A stretch of DNA of 64,000 bases from an uncultured Aquimarina sp. (GTDB lineage Bacteria > Bacteroidota > Bacteroidia > Flavobacteriales > Flavobacteriaceae). The translations under genes were made by a program, and so were the position numbers. This document shows, piece by piece, positions 56,243 through 63,192 of this stretch; the first letter of the stretch is position 1, and every line of letters begins with the position of its first letter. Under the pieces are notes generated by a model, which saw nothing but the letters and a program-made list of their open reading frames with translations, was not told where the DNA came from and made no database searches. The stretch covers positions 310,001 through 374,000 of the forward strand of contig NZ_CANLMP010000006.1 in assembly GCF_947492405.1 (NCBI RefSeq). The letters run 5' to 3'.

Positions 56243-57319
56243 ATGCTAAAAAAAAACACCATAAAAAAGTTAGGAATAAGAGTTCTCATTATTAATGTGA
56301 TATACTTCTTAATAAAACTTACTATTGTACATGATGAAAAAGACAACATTTTTGATGCTCCTGGTGTTTTTTATTACTGTAGTGCTTTCTTTCTATTCAT
56401 GCTTGCTTGGGAAAGTAATGACTGGCTAGTAAAAAGGCAACAATCGAAAACAGGTGGCGGGCTTGACCTAGCAGGAGGAGTTAAGGTTTTATTGATCAAC
56501 CTAGCGATTTGTCTTCCTATATCGGCATTAGTATATTATTTAGCGATTTTTCAGTTAGATCAAATTTGTCAGATTGATGCGGATGACCCTTGGTTACGTT
56601 TTAGGATTGATTTTTTTAGAGCTGCCATTCTTGGTTTTGCCTTAATCATCTTCAACTTATTTTATCATTCTTTACAACAGAAAAAAGAAATAGAAAATAA
56701 GATGAACGATCTTCAGAAAGAAATAATGACTTCAAAATACAAATCTCTAAAAAACCAAATAAGCCCACATTTCTTATTTAATAGTCTGAATACATTGACT
56801 TCTCTTATGTATGAGGATAGAGATCTGGCCTCTGATTTTGTTTCGAGATTAGCTACTTGTTATCGATATATTCTGGATAATCGTGAAGAAGATCTGGTAA
56901 GTTTAGAAAAAGAATTGAACTTTTTAGATTCTTTCATCTTTATGATGAATATCAGACATGAAGAAGCACTAACCATCTCTACACATATTTCGGTTAATCC
57001 AAAAGACTTTGTTATTCCGACTCTTTCGCTACAAATGTTAGTCGAAAATGCTCTAAAACACAATTATTATTCTAAAGAAAAACCTTTAGAAATCAATATT
57101 ATTTCAATCCAAAAAAATAGCCTTATTGTTCAGAATAATTTACACGTAAGAAAGCAAAAAGAAGAATCGACAAAACTCGGACTTAAAAACATAGAAAAAA
57201 GATATTCATTTTACACTAATCAAAAAGTGGTTATCGAAACCGAAAATGGGTATTTTAAAGTAACAATTCCCTTGCTTCCTAAGAATATTAAAGAAATTGC
57301 AATTGTAAAAGTATCATAA
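56243..57319 (+). CDS. LytS/YehU-type sensor histidine kinase
   Basis: A 358-residue membrane kinase: hydrophobic segments at about 11-28, 42-56, 80-101 and 123-141, then a PF06580 domain with His176 (ISPHFLFNS) and the N-box-like MLVENALKHNY. An upstream TTG would add 15 residues, but a TATCTTTA -7 candidate at 56214-56221 lies inside that extension, so I place the start at the ATG 56243. The response regulator follows one base after the stop. Confidence 0.9.
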   Translation: MLKKNTIKKLGIRVLIINVIYFLIKLTIVHDEKDNIFDAPGVFYYCSAFFLFMLAWESNDWLVKRQQSKTGGGLDLAGGVKVLLINLAICLPISALVYYLAIFQLDQICQIDADDPWLRFRIDFFRAAILGFALIIFNLFYHSLQQKKEIENKMNDLQKEIMTSKYKSLKNQISPHFLFNSLNTLTSLMYEDRDLASDFVSRLATCYRYILDNREEDLVSLEKELNFLDSFIFMMNIRHEEALTISTHISVNPKDFVIPTLSLQMLVENALKHNYYSKEKPLEINIISIQKNSLIVQNNLHVRKQKEESTKLGLKNIEKRYSFYTNQKVVIETENGYFKVTIPLLPKNIKEIAIVKVS

Positions 57320-57320
57320 G

Positions 57321-58079
57321 ATGACAGCAGTAATTGTAGAAGATGAAAATTTTGCGTCTAAACGACTAGCAACTCTTATTGAAGAACTAGCTCCCGAAAT
57401 AAGAATAACCGGACAGATTACATCTGTAGAAAACGGCCGTCAATGGTTTGATAGTAATCCAAAACCAGATTTAATCTTTTTGGATATTCAGCTAAATGAT
57501 GGTTATGGTTTTGACATTCTGGATATGTTAGAAGAACATCCTCCCGTTATTTTCACTACTGCATATAATGAATATGCTATAAGAGGATTTAAATATAATG
57601 GATTGGATTATTTACTGAAACCAATTGACAAAAATGATCTCAGAAATGCATTAAATAAATACAGAAAAACACAAGTAAACGCTGATGCTATTTTTGATGA
57701 ACAAAAGTTTGAAAAAATCAAAAAATTATTTTCTAAAGAGTACAAAAAGCGATTCATGATTAAAGTCGGCAATCAGTTTAACACCTTTAGTGTAGAAGAC
57801 ATTGCTTATTTTAAGTCTAATGAAGGGTTGATTTTTTTACATTCTCATACTGGACAGCAATACCCTATAGAATATTCTATAGATCAATTAGAAGATATTC
57901 TGGATCCTGTTCATTTTTTTAGGATCAATAGAAAATTTATGATATCTGTAAAGTCTGTAGTTGAAATCCATAGTTATTTTAATAGTCGATTATTACTTAA
58001 ACTAATGCCTAAAGAGGAAGAACAAATTATCGTTTCACGAGAGCGAACCTCTAATTTCAAAAAATGGTTGGATCTCTAA
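57321..58079 (+). CDS. LytTR-family response regulator
   Basis: A 252-residue regulator: receiver (1-120; EDE 7-9, phospho-acceptor Asp55 in LIFLDIQL, lysine in YLLKPI) and LytTR DNA-binding domain (about 145-250; FRINRKFMISVKSV). It has the same architecture and many identical stretches to the regulator at 23129-23875. One base separates it from the kinase gene. The likely target is the divergent TonB receptor promoter region; no direct evidence. Confidence 0.93.
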   Translation: MTAVIVEDENFASKRLATLIEELAPEIRITGQITSVENGRQWFDSNPKPDLIFLDIQLNDGYGFDILDMLEEHPPVIFTTAYNEYAIRGFKYNGLDYLLKPIDKNDLRNALNKYRKTQVNADAIFDEQKFEKIKKLFSKEYKKRFMIKVGNQFNTFSVEDIAYFKSNEGLIFLHSHTGQQYPIEYSIDQLEDILDPVHFFRINRKFMISVKSVVEIHSYFNSRLLLKLMPKEEEQIIVSRERTSNFKKWLDL

Positions 58080-58102
58080 AACTATAAAAATCATTACATA
58101 CC

Positions 58103-59128
58103 ATGGAAAATAAAAAAGTATTATTAACGGGAGTTACTGGTTTTCTAGGTTCCCACACTACTATTCAATTGCTTAATAAAGGATATGAAGTTATCGGAAC
58201 CTTAAGAGACATGAAAAGAGTTGATGAAATCAAGGAAGTTATTGCAAAAAATACCGATAACATTGACAAACTGGATTTTGCCGAAGCTAATTTAATGGAT
58301 GAACATATATGGAATGATCTTGCAAGCGAAGTTCAGAATGTGATACATATTGCTTCTCCATTCCCTAGAGAATTACCTAAAAATGAGAATGATCTTATCG
58401 CCCCTGCAAAAAATGGTACTCTAAACATATTAAAGGCAGCCTCTAAACATGGGTTAAGAAGAATTGTCCTTACCTCTTCTTCTGGAGCTATTGTTTATGG
58501 AAAAGAGAAATCAAAGCGAAAAGGAATTTTTGATGAGAACGATTGGACAAACATCTCCAACACTAAAGACTCTACTCCTTATTTTCGAAGTAAAACAATC
58601 GCAGAAAAAGCCGCTTGGGATTTTATTAAAAATGACACAAGTGGATTAGAATTAACTACTATTTGTCCTGGAGCTATTTTAGGACCCATATTAGAAAAAG
58701 ATTTTGGTACTTCTGCCAATATTGTAATTAAAACCATGGATGGAAGTTCTCCTGCTATTCCAAAAATTGGTTTTGATATGGTAGATGTTAGATCAGTTGC
58801 AGATTTACACATTAGAGCTATGGAAGCCCCTGAAGCAGCTGGAGAGCGATTTGTATGCTCTGCCGGATTCCTAACATTTGAAGAAGTAGCATCTATATTA
58901 CGAAAAAAATATCCTCACAAAAAAATTCCAAAGTTTGCCTTACCTGACTTTGCGGTGCGCTTATTTTCTAATATTGATAAAACCATAAAACCCATATTAA
59001 TTGATCTTGGTACGGAAAGAAAAGTTAATAACAACAAAGCTGTAAAACTTTTGGAATGGCAGCCTATCTCCGCACAAGAAGCTGTATTAGCCTGTGCAGA
59101 AAGCGTAATAAAATTAAGCTTAGCTTGA
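58103..59128 (+). CDS. NAD(P)-dependent epimerase/reductase, dihydroflavonol reductase-like
   Basis: A 341-residue extended short-chain dehydrogenase: TGVTGFLGSH (9-18) binds NAD(P), VIHIASPFPR, TSSSGAIVYG with the catalytic serine, and YFRSK as the YxxxK pair. The PLEXICPGAI-type segment reads LTTICPGAILGP. The family reduces aldehydes, ketones or cinnamoyl/flavonol-like compounds; substrate unknown. It starts 23 bases after the LytTR gene and may be read from the same promoter. Confidence 0.88.
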   Translation: MENKKVLLTGVTGFLGSHTTIQLLNKGYEVIGTLRDMKRVDEIKEVIAKNTDNIDKLDFAEANLMDEHIWNDLASEVQNVIHIASPFPRELPKNENDLIAPAKNGTLNILKAASKHGLRRIVLTSSSGAIVYGKEKSKRKGIFDENDWTNISNTKDSTPYFRSKTIAEKAAWDFIKNDTSGLELTTICPGAILGPILEKDFGTSANIVIKTMDGSSPAIPKIGFDMVDVRSVADLHIRAMEAPEAAGERFVCSAGFLTFEEVASILRKKYPHKKIPKFALPDFAVRLFSNIDKTIKPILIDLGTERKVNNNKAVKLLEWQPISAQEAVLACAESVIKLSLA

Positions 59129-59132
59129 TCAT

Positions 59133-59765
59133 ATGAGAAAGTCGATCAACGTACTATTCATCATACTGTGTATCCTAATTGGCTTATACCCTTTTATTTA
59201 TTTTTTTATTGATCGGAAATTTGGATTATTAAGTTCTAAGAACAGTGAATTACTGGCGAATGACCTTTGGAACATTGCTTTTTATAGTCATATCATCTTG
59301 GGTGGTATTGCATTATTAATCGGTTGGGTACAATTTAATAAACACATACGCTCTAATAGATTATACTTGCATAAACTCCTTGGCAAAGCATATATTATTT
59401 CTGCTCTGATCAGCGGAATTACAGGAATTTATATTGCTTTATTTGCTACTGGCAGCATCATAGCTTCTTTGGGGTTTATAATACTCGGAGTCATATGGAT
59501 GTATACTACTTCTAAAGCATATCTGAATGCAATACAGGGAAAAATTTATAAACATCAAATATTAATGTACTATAGTTATTCGGTTTGTTTTGCAGCAGTT
59601 ACTTTAAGAATTTGGTTACCGATTCTTTCTGCCTTACTAGGAGATTTTATAATTGCTTATAGAATTGTCGCTTGGTTATGCTGGATTCCTAATCTTGTGG
59701 TTGCGCATTATTTGATAAACGTGATCAAACTAGACCAGACAACCTCTACAGTAATTAAAAATTAG
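59133..59765 (+). CDS. DUF2306 family membrane protein
   Basis: A 210-residue integral membrane protein with six predicted helices. The histidine/arginine-containing segments (YSHIILGGIALLIGWVQF, LHKLLGKAYI, KHQILMYYSYSVCFAAVTLR in part) match the DUF2306 pattern. Function is unknown. It starts 4 bases after the reductase gene, so the two are probably co-transcribed. Confidence 0.82.
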   Translation: MRKSINVLFIILCILIGLYPFIYFFIDRKFGLLSSKNSELLANDLWNIAFYSHIILGGIALLIGWVQFNKHIRSNRLYLHKLLGKAYIISALISGITGIYIALFATGSIIASLGFIILGVIWMYTTSKAYLNAIQGKIYKHQILMYYSYSVCFAAVTLRIWLPILSALLGDFIIAYRIVAWLCWIPNLVVAHYLINVIKLDQTTSTVIKN

Positions 59766-59860
59766 CCAAAAATTATTTTAAAACTCTCATTTTCTTAAGG
59801 TTTTTCTTGAATTCAAGTCAAATCATGAAGGGAAAATCTCACAAAATTTTCAAGTGATAA

Positions 59861-59894
59861 TTGAGGTGAATTTTATATTAATTTCTTACTTTCG
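59861..59894 (+). promoter_or_regulatory. Weak promoter candidate upstream of the small exported protein
   Basis: TTG, a 23-base spacer and TACTTTCG (one mismatch to TAnnTTTG). It would give a 5' leader of roughly 110 bases. Low confidence. Confidence 0.25.
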
Positions 59895-60012
59895 TAACCT
59901 CACACATCTTATTTAGATCACAATTAAAGATAACATACTTCATTTGATCTAGATTCATCTCATAGTATTAGGGCTTAAAACTTATTTATGAATACTATAA
60001 AGTACGCCCTAA

Positions 60013-60483
60013 ATGAAACTAATTTTACTATCAATATTTACTAGTGTATTTGCAATAGGTACACCAAAAACAAGATCAGAAGGTACCGTGGATGGTATTT
60101 TCATCACTTCTACAGATCCTATATCTGGTAGAACCCTAATGATTGAAGAAGATGAATACTCTGTATGGGTATATGTATTGAATCTTGATAAACAAGGAAT
60201 TGATTTTGATGGTTTTCTTTGTTCGGTTGTAGATCCTGAATCTATTACGATTAGTCCAAAAGAAGCTACTAAAAATGGTAATGCTCCTCCTTTAACGACC
60301 AATTTTTCAAATAAATATAGTTATATTAAAAATTTGAAATCTAAAGACATAAAAGTCTATTGGAAACAAAATAGAATAGAGATAAAACTAAAAAAAGAAA
60401 CGTATCTTATTATGGATTTAGACTCTAAAACCAGTTATTCTAAGGCACTTTCTACTGATTGTTATTACGGAAATAAATTATAA
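60013..60483 (+). CDS. Small exported protein of unknown family
   Basis: A 156-residue protein with a short, weak signal peptide (about 1-16, SIFTSVFAIG) and then a beta-rich body (ISGRTLMIEEDEYSVWVYV, SITISPKEATKNG). I do not recognise the family. It ends exactly where the convergent Arc-like gene ends: the two stop codons abut with no base between and no terminator. Confidence 0.7.
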   Translation: MKLILLSIFTSVFAIGTPKTRSEGTVDGIFITSTDPISGRTLMIEEDEYSVWVYVLNLDKQGIDFDGFLCSVVDPESITISPKEATKNGNAPPLTTNFSNKYSYIKNLKSKDIKVYWKQNRIEIKLKKETYLIMDLDSKTSYSKALSTDCYYGNKL

Positions 60484-60669
60484 TTATTTTTCTTCCGAAC
60501 TGTTATCATCTCTATTTTTTGATTTTAATCGTTTAGCATCTTTAAGGCTTTTATGAATCATCCATTCTAGTTGTCCATTAACGCTACGGAACTCATCATC
60601 TGCCCATTTTTCGATTAACTTAAAAGTTTCTGGGGATATTCTAAGAACAAATGATTTTTTCTTACTCAT
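60484..60669 (-). CDS. Arc-family ribbon-helix-helix DNA-binding protein
   Basis: A 61-residue protein: KKKSFVLRISPETFKLIEKW fits the beta strand and first helix of Arc/MetJ-type repressors (strand residues contact DNA), and SVNGQLEWMIHKSL the second helix. It is acidic at the end. It lies 3 bases after the SPFH gene stop, so the two share one transcript. Regulation of that operon by this protein, through the palindrome at 61532-61546, is a reasonable but untested idea. Confidence 0.83.
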   Translation of the reverse strand: MSKKKSFVLRISPETFKLIEKWADDEFRSVNGQLEWMIHKSLKDAKRLKSKNRDDNSSEEK

Positions 60670-60672
60670 AAA

Positions 60673-61527
60673 TTATGAATGTAATGTTCCTGTATTAATA
60701 ACAGGAGTTGCCTCCTTATCACCACACAACACCACCATTAAATTACTTACCATAGATGCTTTTTTATCATCATCAAAATCTATAATTTTATCTTCTGATA
60801 ACTGAATCAAAGCGTCTTCTACCATCCCCACCGCTCCTTCTACTATCTTTTTACGCGCAGCAACTATAGCTACGGCTTGCTGTCTCTTTAACATTGAACT
60901 GGCTATCTCCGGAGCATAAGCTAAATATCCTATTCTAGCTTCCATAACCTCTATTCCGGCTATCAATAATCGCTCAGTAATTTCATTTTCCAAAGCCTCA
61001 TTTACTTCATCCATACCAGATAGTAATGTTACTTCAACTTCACCTTCAGCAAAGTTATCATATGGATAAGAACCTGCTAATTTTCTTACTGCAGCATCTG
61101 TTTGTACTCTTACAAAATCTTCATAATGATCCACATCAAATGCCGCTTTATAAGTATCACTTACTTTCCACACCAAAATTACATTAATCAAAATCGGATT
61201 ACCAATTTTATCATTCACTTTTACTCGTTCACTATAAAAGTTCCTCGCTCTTAAAGAAATTCTTTGTTTTGTATAAAATGGATTAGCCCAAAAGAATCCA
61301 TTTTCCTTAACAGTTCCTTTATATGCTCCAAATAGGACCATTACCTTCGAACTATTCGGATTGACTATAAAGAAACCTTTAATCAGTAAGATTATAACGA
61401 GTATAGAAATCAAAAATAAAGGGTTTTTACTAATCACAAAACCAAAAATCGCACCTCCTATTACTAATAACAGTATAAGCATCATTAGATAACCATTACC
61501 AGCTTTCAAGTTTTTTTCTTTTTTCAT
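60673..61527 (-). CDS. SPFH/band 7 domain membrane protein
   Basis: A 284-residue protein with two N-terminal hydrophobic segments (about 13-31 and 33-52) and an SPFH domain (about 52-220; NSSKVMVLFGAYKGTVKENGF, VNDKIGNPILINVILVWKV). The helical tail contains the usual ARIGYLAYAPEIASSMLKRQ. Prokaryotic SPFH proteins oligomerise in the inner membrane and affect membrane organisation or protease access. It is co-transcribed with the Arc-like gene. Confidence 0.9.
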   Translation of the reverse strand: MKKEKNLKAGNGYLMMLILLLVIGGAIFGFVISKNPLFLISILVIILLIKGFFIVNPNSSKVMVLFGAYKGTVKENGFFWANPFYTKQRISLRARNFYSERVKVNDKIGNPILINVILVWKVSDTYKAAFDVDHYEDFVRVQTDAAVRKLAGSYPYDNFAEGEVEVTLLSGMDEVNEALENEITERLLIAGIEVMEARIGYLAYAPEIASSMLKRQQAVAIVAARKKIVEGAVGMVEDALIQLSEDKIIDFDDDKKASMVSNLMVVLCGDKEATPVINTGTLHS

Positions 61528-61531
61528 AATA

Positions 61532-61546
61532 ATATCATTTTGATAT
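61532..61546. promoter_or_regulatory. Palindrome at the predicted SPFH/Arc transcription start
   Basis: ATATCA-TTT-TGATAT, a perfect 6-base inverted repeat 5 bases upstream of the SPFH ATG. A near-consensus -7 (TATTATTG, minus strand 61556-61549) puts the start of transcription inside it, a position expected of a repressor site. Confidence 0.45.
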
Positions 61547-61634
61547 CACAATAATACAAAAAAAAACGTGAATTATAATAATTTACAGAAAATTAATATG
61601 AAATTATACACAACTAAAACTTCTTTTAAAACAC

Positions 61635-61665
61635 AAAAACGCCTTCCATTTCTGAAAGACGTTTT
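61635..61665 (-). terminator. Terminator after the hsp20 gene
   Basis: On the minus strand AAAACGTCTTTC pairs with GGAAGGCGTTTT through several G-U pairs, followed by T-rich sequence, 27 bases after the hsp20 stop. Confidence 0.6.
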
Positions 61666-61692
61666 CGCAACATTAACTAACTAAAAATCAAC

Positions 61693-62124
61693 TTATGAAA
61701 TCTCTATCAATCTCTTAGGTTGTACTTTTGCCTCCTCTTTTTTAGGAAGTTTTACTGATAAAATCCCATTATCATAAGAAGCCAAAATATCAACAATATT
61801 TACAGTATCTGGTAAGGTAAATGAACGCTTAAACGTACTGTAACCAAACTCTTTTCTAGTGTAACTATCTTTTTCTTCGGTAGTTTCTTTCTTAACTTCA
61901 GAAGAAATTGTTAATACATCATTATCTAATTCTATATTAAAATCCTCTTTTACCAATCCTGGTGCGGCTAGTTGGATTACAAAATCATTGTCAGATTCTT
62001 TTACATTTACAGCAGGTGTATTAAAACCAATTTTTTGCCCATTACTAGTTCCACCGAACCAATCCGTATTAAGAATATCATCAAGAATAAAGGGTAATCT
62101 GTCTGTTCTTTTTACTAAACTCAT
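61693..62124 (-). CDS. Hsp20/alpha-crystallin small heat shock protein
   Basis: A 143-residue ATP-independent holdase: a short N-terminal arm, the alpha-crystallin domain (about 35-135; FNTPAVNVKESDNDFVIQLA, GLVKEDFNIELDND) and the C-terminal GILSVKLPKKEEAKVQ with the conserved A-x-xx-G-I-L type motif. A variant of the C-terminal I-x-I anchor may be LIEIS. It is transcribed alone; its upstream region carries a 14-base direct repeat. Confidence 0.94.
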   Translation of the reverse strand: MSLVKRTDRLPFILDDILNTDWFGGTSNGQKIGFNTPAVNVKESDNDFVIQLAAPGLVKEDFNIELDNDVLTISSEVKKETTEEKDSYTRKEFGYSTFKRSFTLPDTVNIVDILASYDNGILSVKLPKKEEAKVQPKRLIEIS

Positions 62125-62204
62125 TTTATTATATTTTTTAAGTTATTCTATATTTTAAATTCAATGAGTATATAGCAATTAGAATTCCATTACCACTTTT
62201 AAGA

Positions 62205-62250
62205 CATTTTGTCACTTTTGAATAATCCAAAAACGCCATTTTGTCACTTT
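62205..62250. repeat. Direct repeat upstream of hsp20
   Basis: CATTTTGTCACTTT occurs twice (62205-62218 and 62237-62250), start-to-start 32 bases, about three helical turns. The first copy extends to the palindrome GACATTTTGTC. Located 80-126 bases upstream of the hsp20 start; could be regulator half-sites. Confidence 0.5.
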
Positions 62251-62279
62251 ATTCTTTTTTTAAATAACAAAAGCACATA

Positions 62280-62320
62280 AAACAACTACCCCTCAAGATT
62301 TACTTGGGGGGTAGTTGTTT
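62280..62320 (-). terminator. Terminator after the TerB-like gene
   Basis: A 13-base perfect stem (AAACAACTACCCC / GGGGTAGTTGTTT) extended by a T-G pair and CAAG/CTTG around a five-base loop. T-rich on the minus-strand exit, 25 bases after the gene. Confidence 0.88.
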
Positions 62321-62345
62321 AGAGTATTCTTAATACTTATACAGT

Positions 62346-62747
62346 TTAGTTATAAAATCTAGAGAAAATCGTAATCAATTCCTTTGGTGGAATTACTTTA
62401 TTAGGATAGTTATGCATTTCTTTTAAAACAGTATCTATAGCCTCCGATCGTAGCCCCATATGCAATCCCATTTCTCGAATTTTATGAATTTCTGTTTGGG
62501 TCGTTTCTTGATCTACATTCATCAACAAAACCAATCTATGAAACTGTAATATTCTTTGTGATTCTGGTTGAAGGTTTTTCTTCTCAGCATTGTTACGCAC
62601 TAAATAACCAATCTCTTCTTCTGTTATTTCTAATTGAGAAGCTACTGCTAAAATAAAATTATACTCCTCATCTTTTATTTTCTTATCAGCTTTGGCGAAT
62701 TCTATCATTTCCGACAACAAGCTCAATTTCTCTTCCTTACTATACAT
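62346..62747 (-). CDS. TerB-like protein
   Basis: A 133-residue helical protein with the TerB-type helices: EEKLSLLSEMIEFAKADKKI at the N-terminus with the acidic DKKIKDEEY metal-binding-type pattern, then FHRLVLLMNVDQETTQTEI. TerB-fold proteins are linked to tellurite resistance and other stress or phage-response clusters, but no ter neighbours occur here, so the label denotes fold only. Transcribed alone, ending at a strong terminator. Confidence 0.83.
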   Translation of the reverse strand: MYSKEEKLSLLSEMIEFAKADKKIKDEEYNFILAVASQLEITEEEIGYLVRNNAEKKNLQPESQRILQFHRLVLLMNVDQETTQTEIHKIREMGLHMGLRSEAIDTVLKEMHNYPNKVIPPKELITIFSRFYN

Positions 62748-62817
62748 TATGAAATTTTAAGTACACAAATATCTTATAAACATATTTCTTATGGAACATA
62801 ATCGATATTTTTTTCTT

Positions 62818-62844
62818 TTGAACTCATTTAAAAAAGTACCTTTG
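62818..62844 (+). promoter_or_regulatory. Candidate promoter of the DUF1456 gene
   Basis: TTG (62818-62820), 16-base spacer and TACCTTTG (62837-62844) match the flavobacterial consensus. The expected start of transcription (about 62850) coincides with the ATG at 62849, so the mRNA would be leaderless. Confidence 0.5.
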
Positions 62845-62848
62845 TCTT

Positions 62849-63112
62849 ATGGGATTAACGAATAATGATATTTTCAAGAAACTACGAGTAGCTCACAAAT
62901 TACGTGATGACGATATTGTAAAAATCTGCTCGTTAGTAGATTTTAAAGTCACTAAAAGTGAACTTGGAGCTATTTTCAGAAACGAAAATCACCCTAAATA
63001 CATGGAATGTGGTGATCAAATCCTTCGTAATTTCTTAAATGGACTTGTAATCCACTTAAGAGGACCTATGCCTCCCAAAAAAGATAAACCATCTGGAAAT
63101 AAGAAAGTATAG
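62849..63112 (+). CDS. DUF1456 (YehS-like) family protein
   Basis: An 87-residue protein with one DUF1456 unit (LTNNDIFKKLRVAHKLRDDD, FKVTKSELGAIFRNENHPKY) and a basic tail. E. coli YehS has two such units, so this is about half length, with one repeat only. Function is unknown. A consensus-like promoter directly abuts the start codon. The next gene begins 80 bases later. Confidence 0.88.
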   Translation: MGLTNNDIFKKLRVAHKLRDDDIVKICSLVDFKVTKSELGAIFRNENHPKYMECGDQILRNFLNGLVIHLRGPMPPKKDKPSGNKKV

Positions 63113-63192
63113 CATTATCATCTTCTAAAATAAATGCTTAATTTGGATGGAGATATTGAACAGTATCTCTACGAACATCCAATTAAGAATTT

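Noticed and set aside
60009..60302. Minus-strand frame opposite the small exported protein
   Set aside because: It overlaps the better plus-strand gene with a signal peptide and has no recognisable features.
62346..62747. Tellurite resistance from the TerB-like gene
   Set aside because: A lone TerB-fold gene without terA/C/D/Z neighbours is not evidence for resistance.
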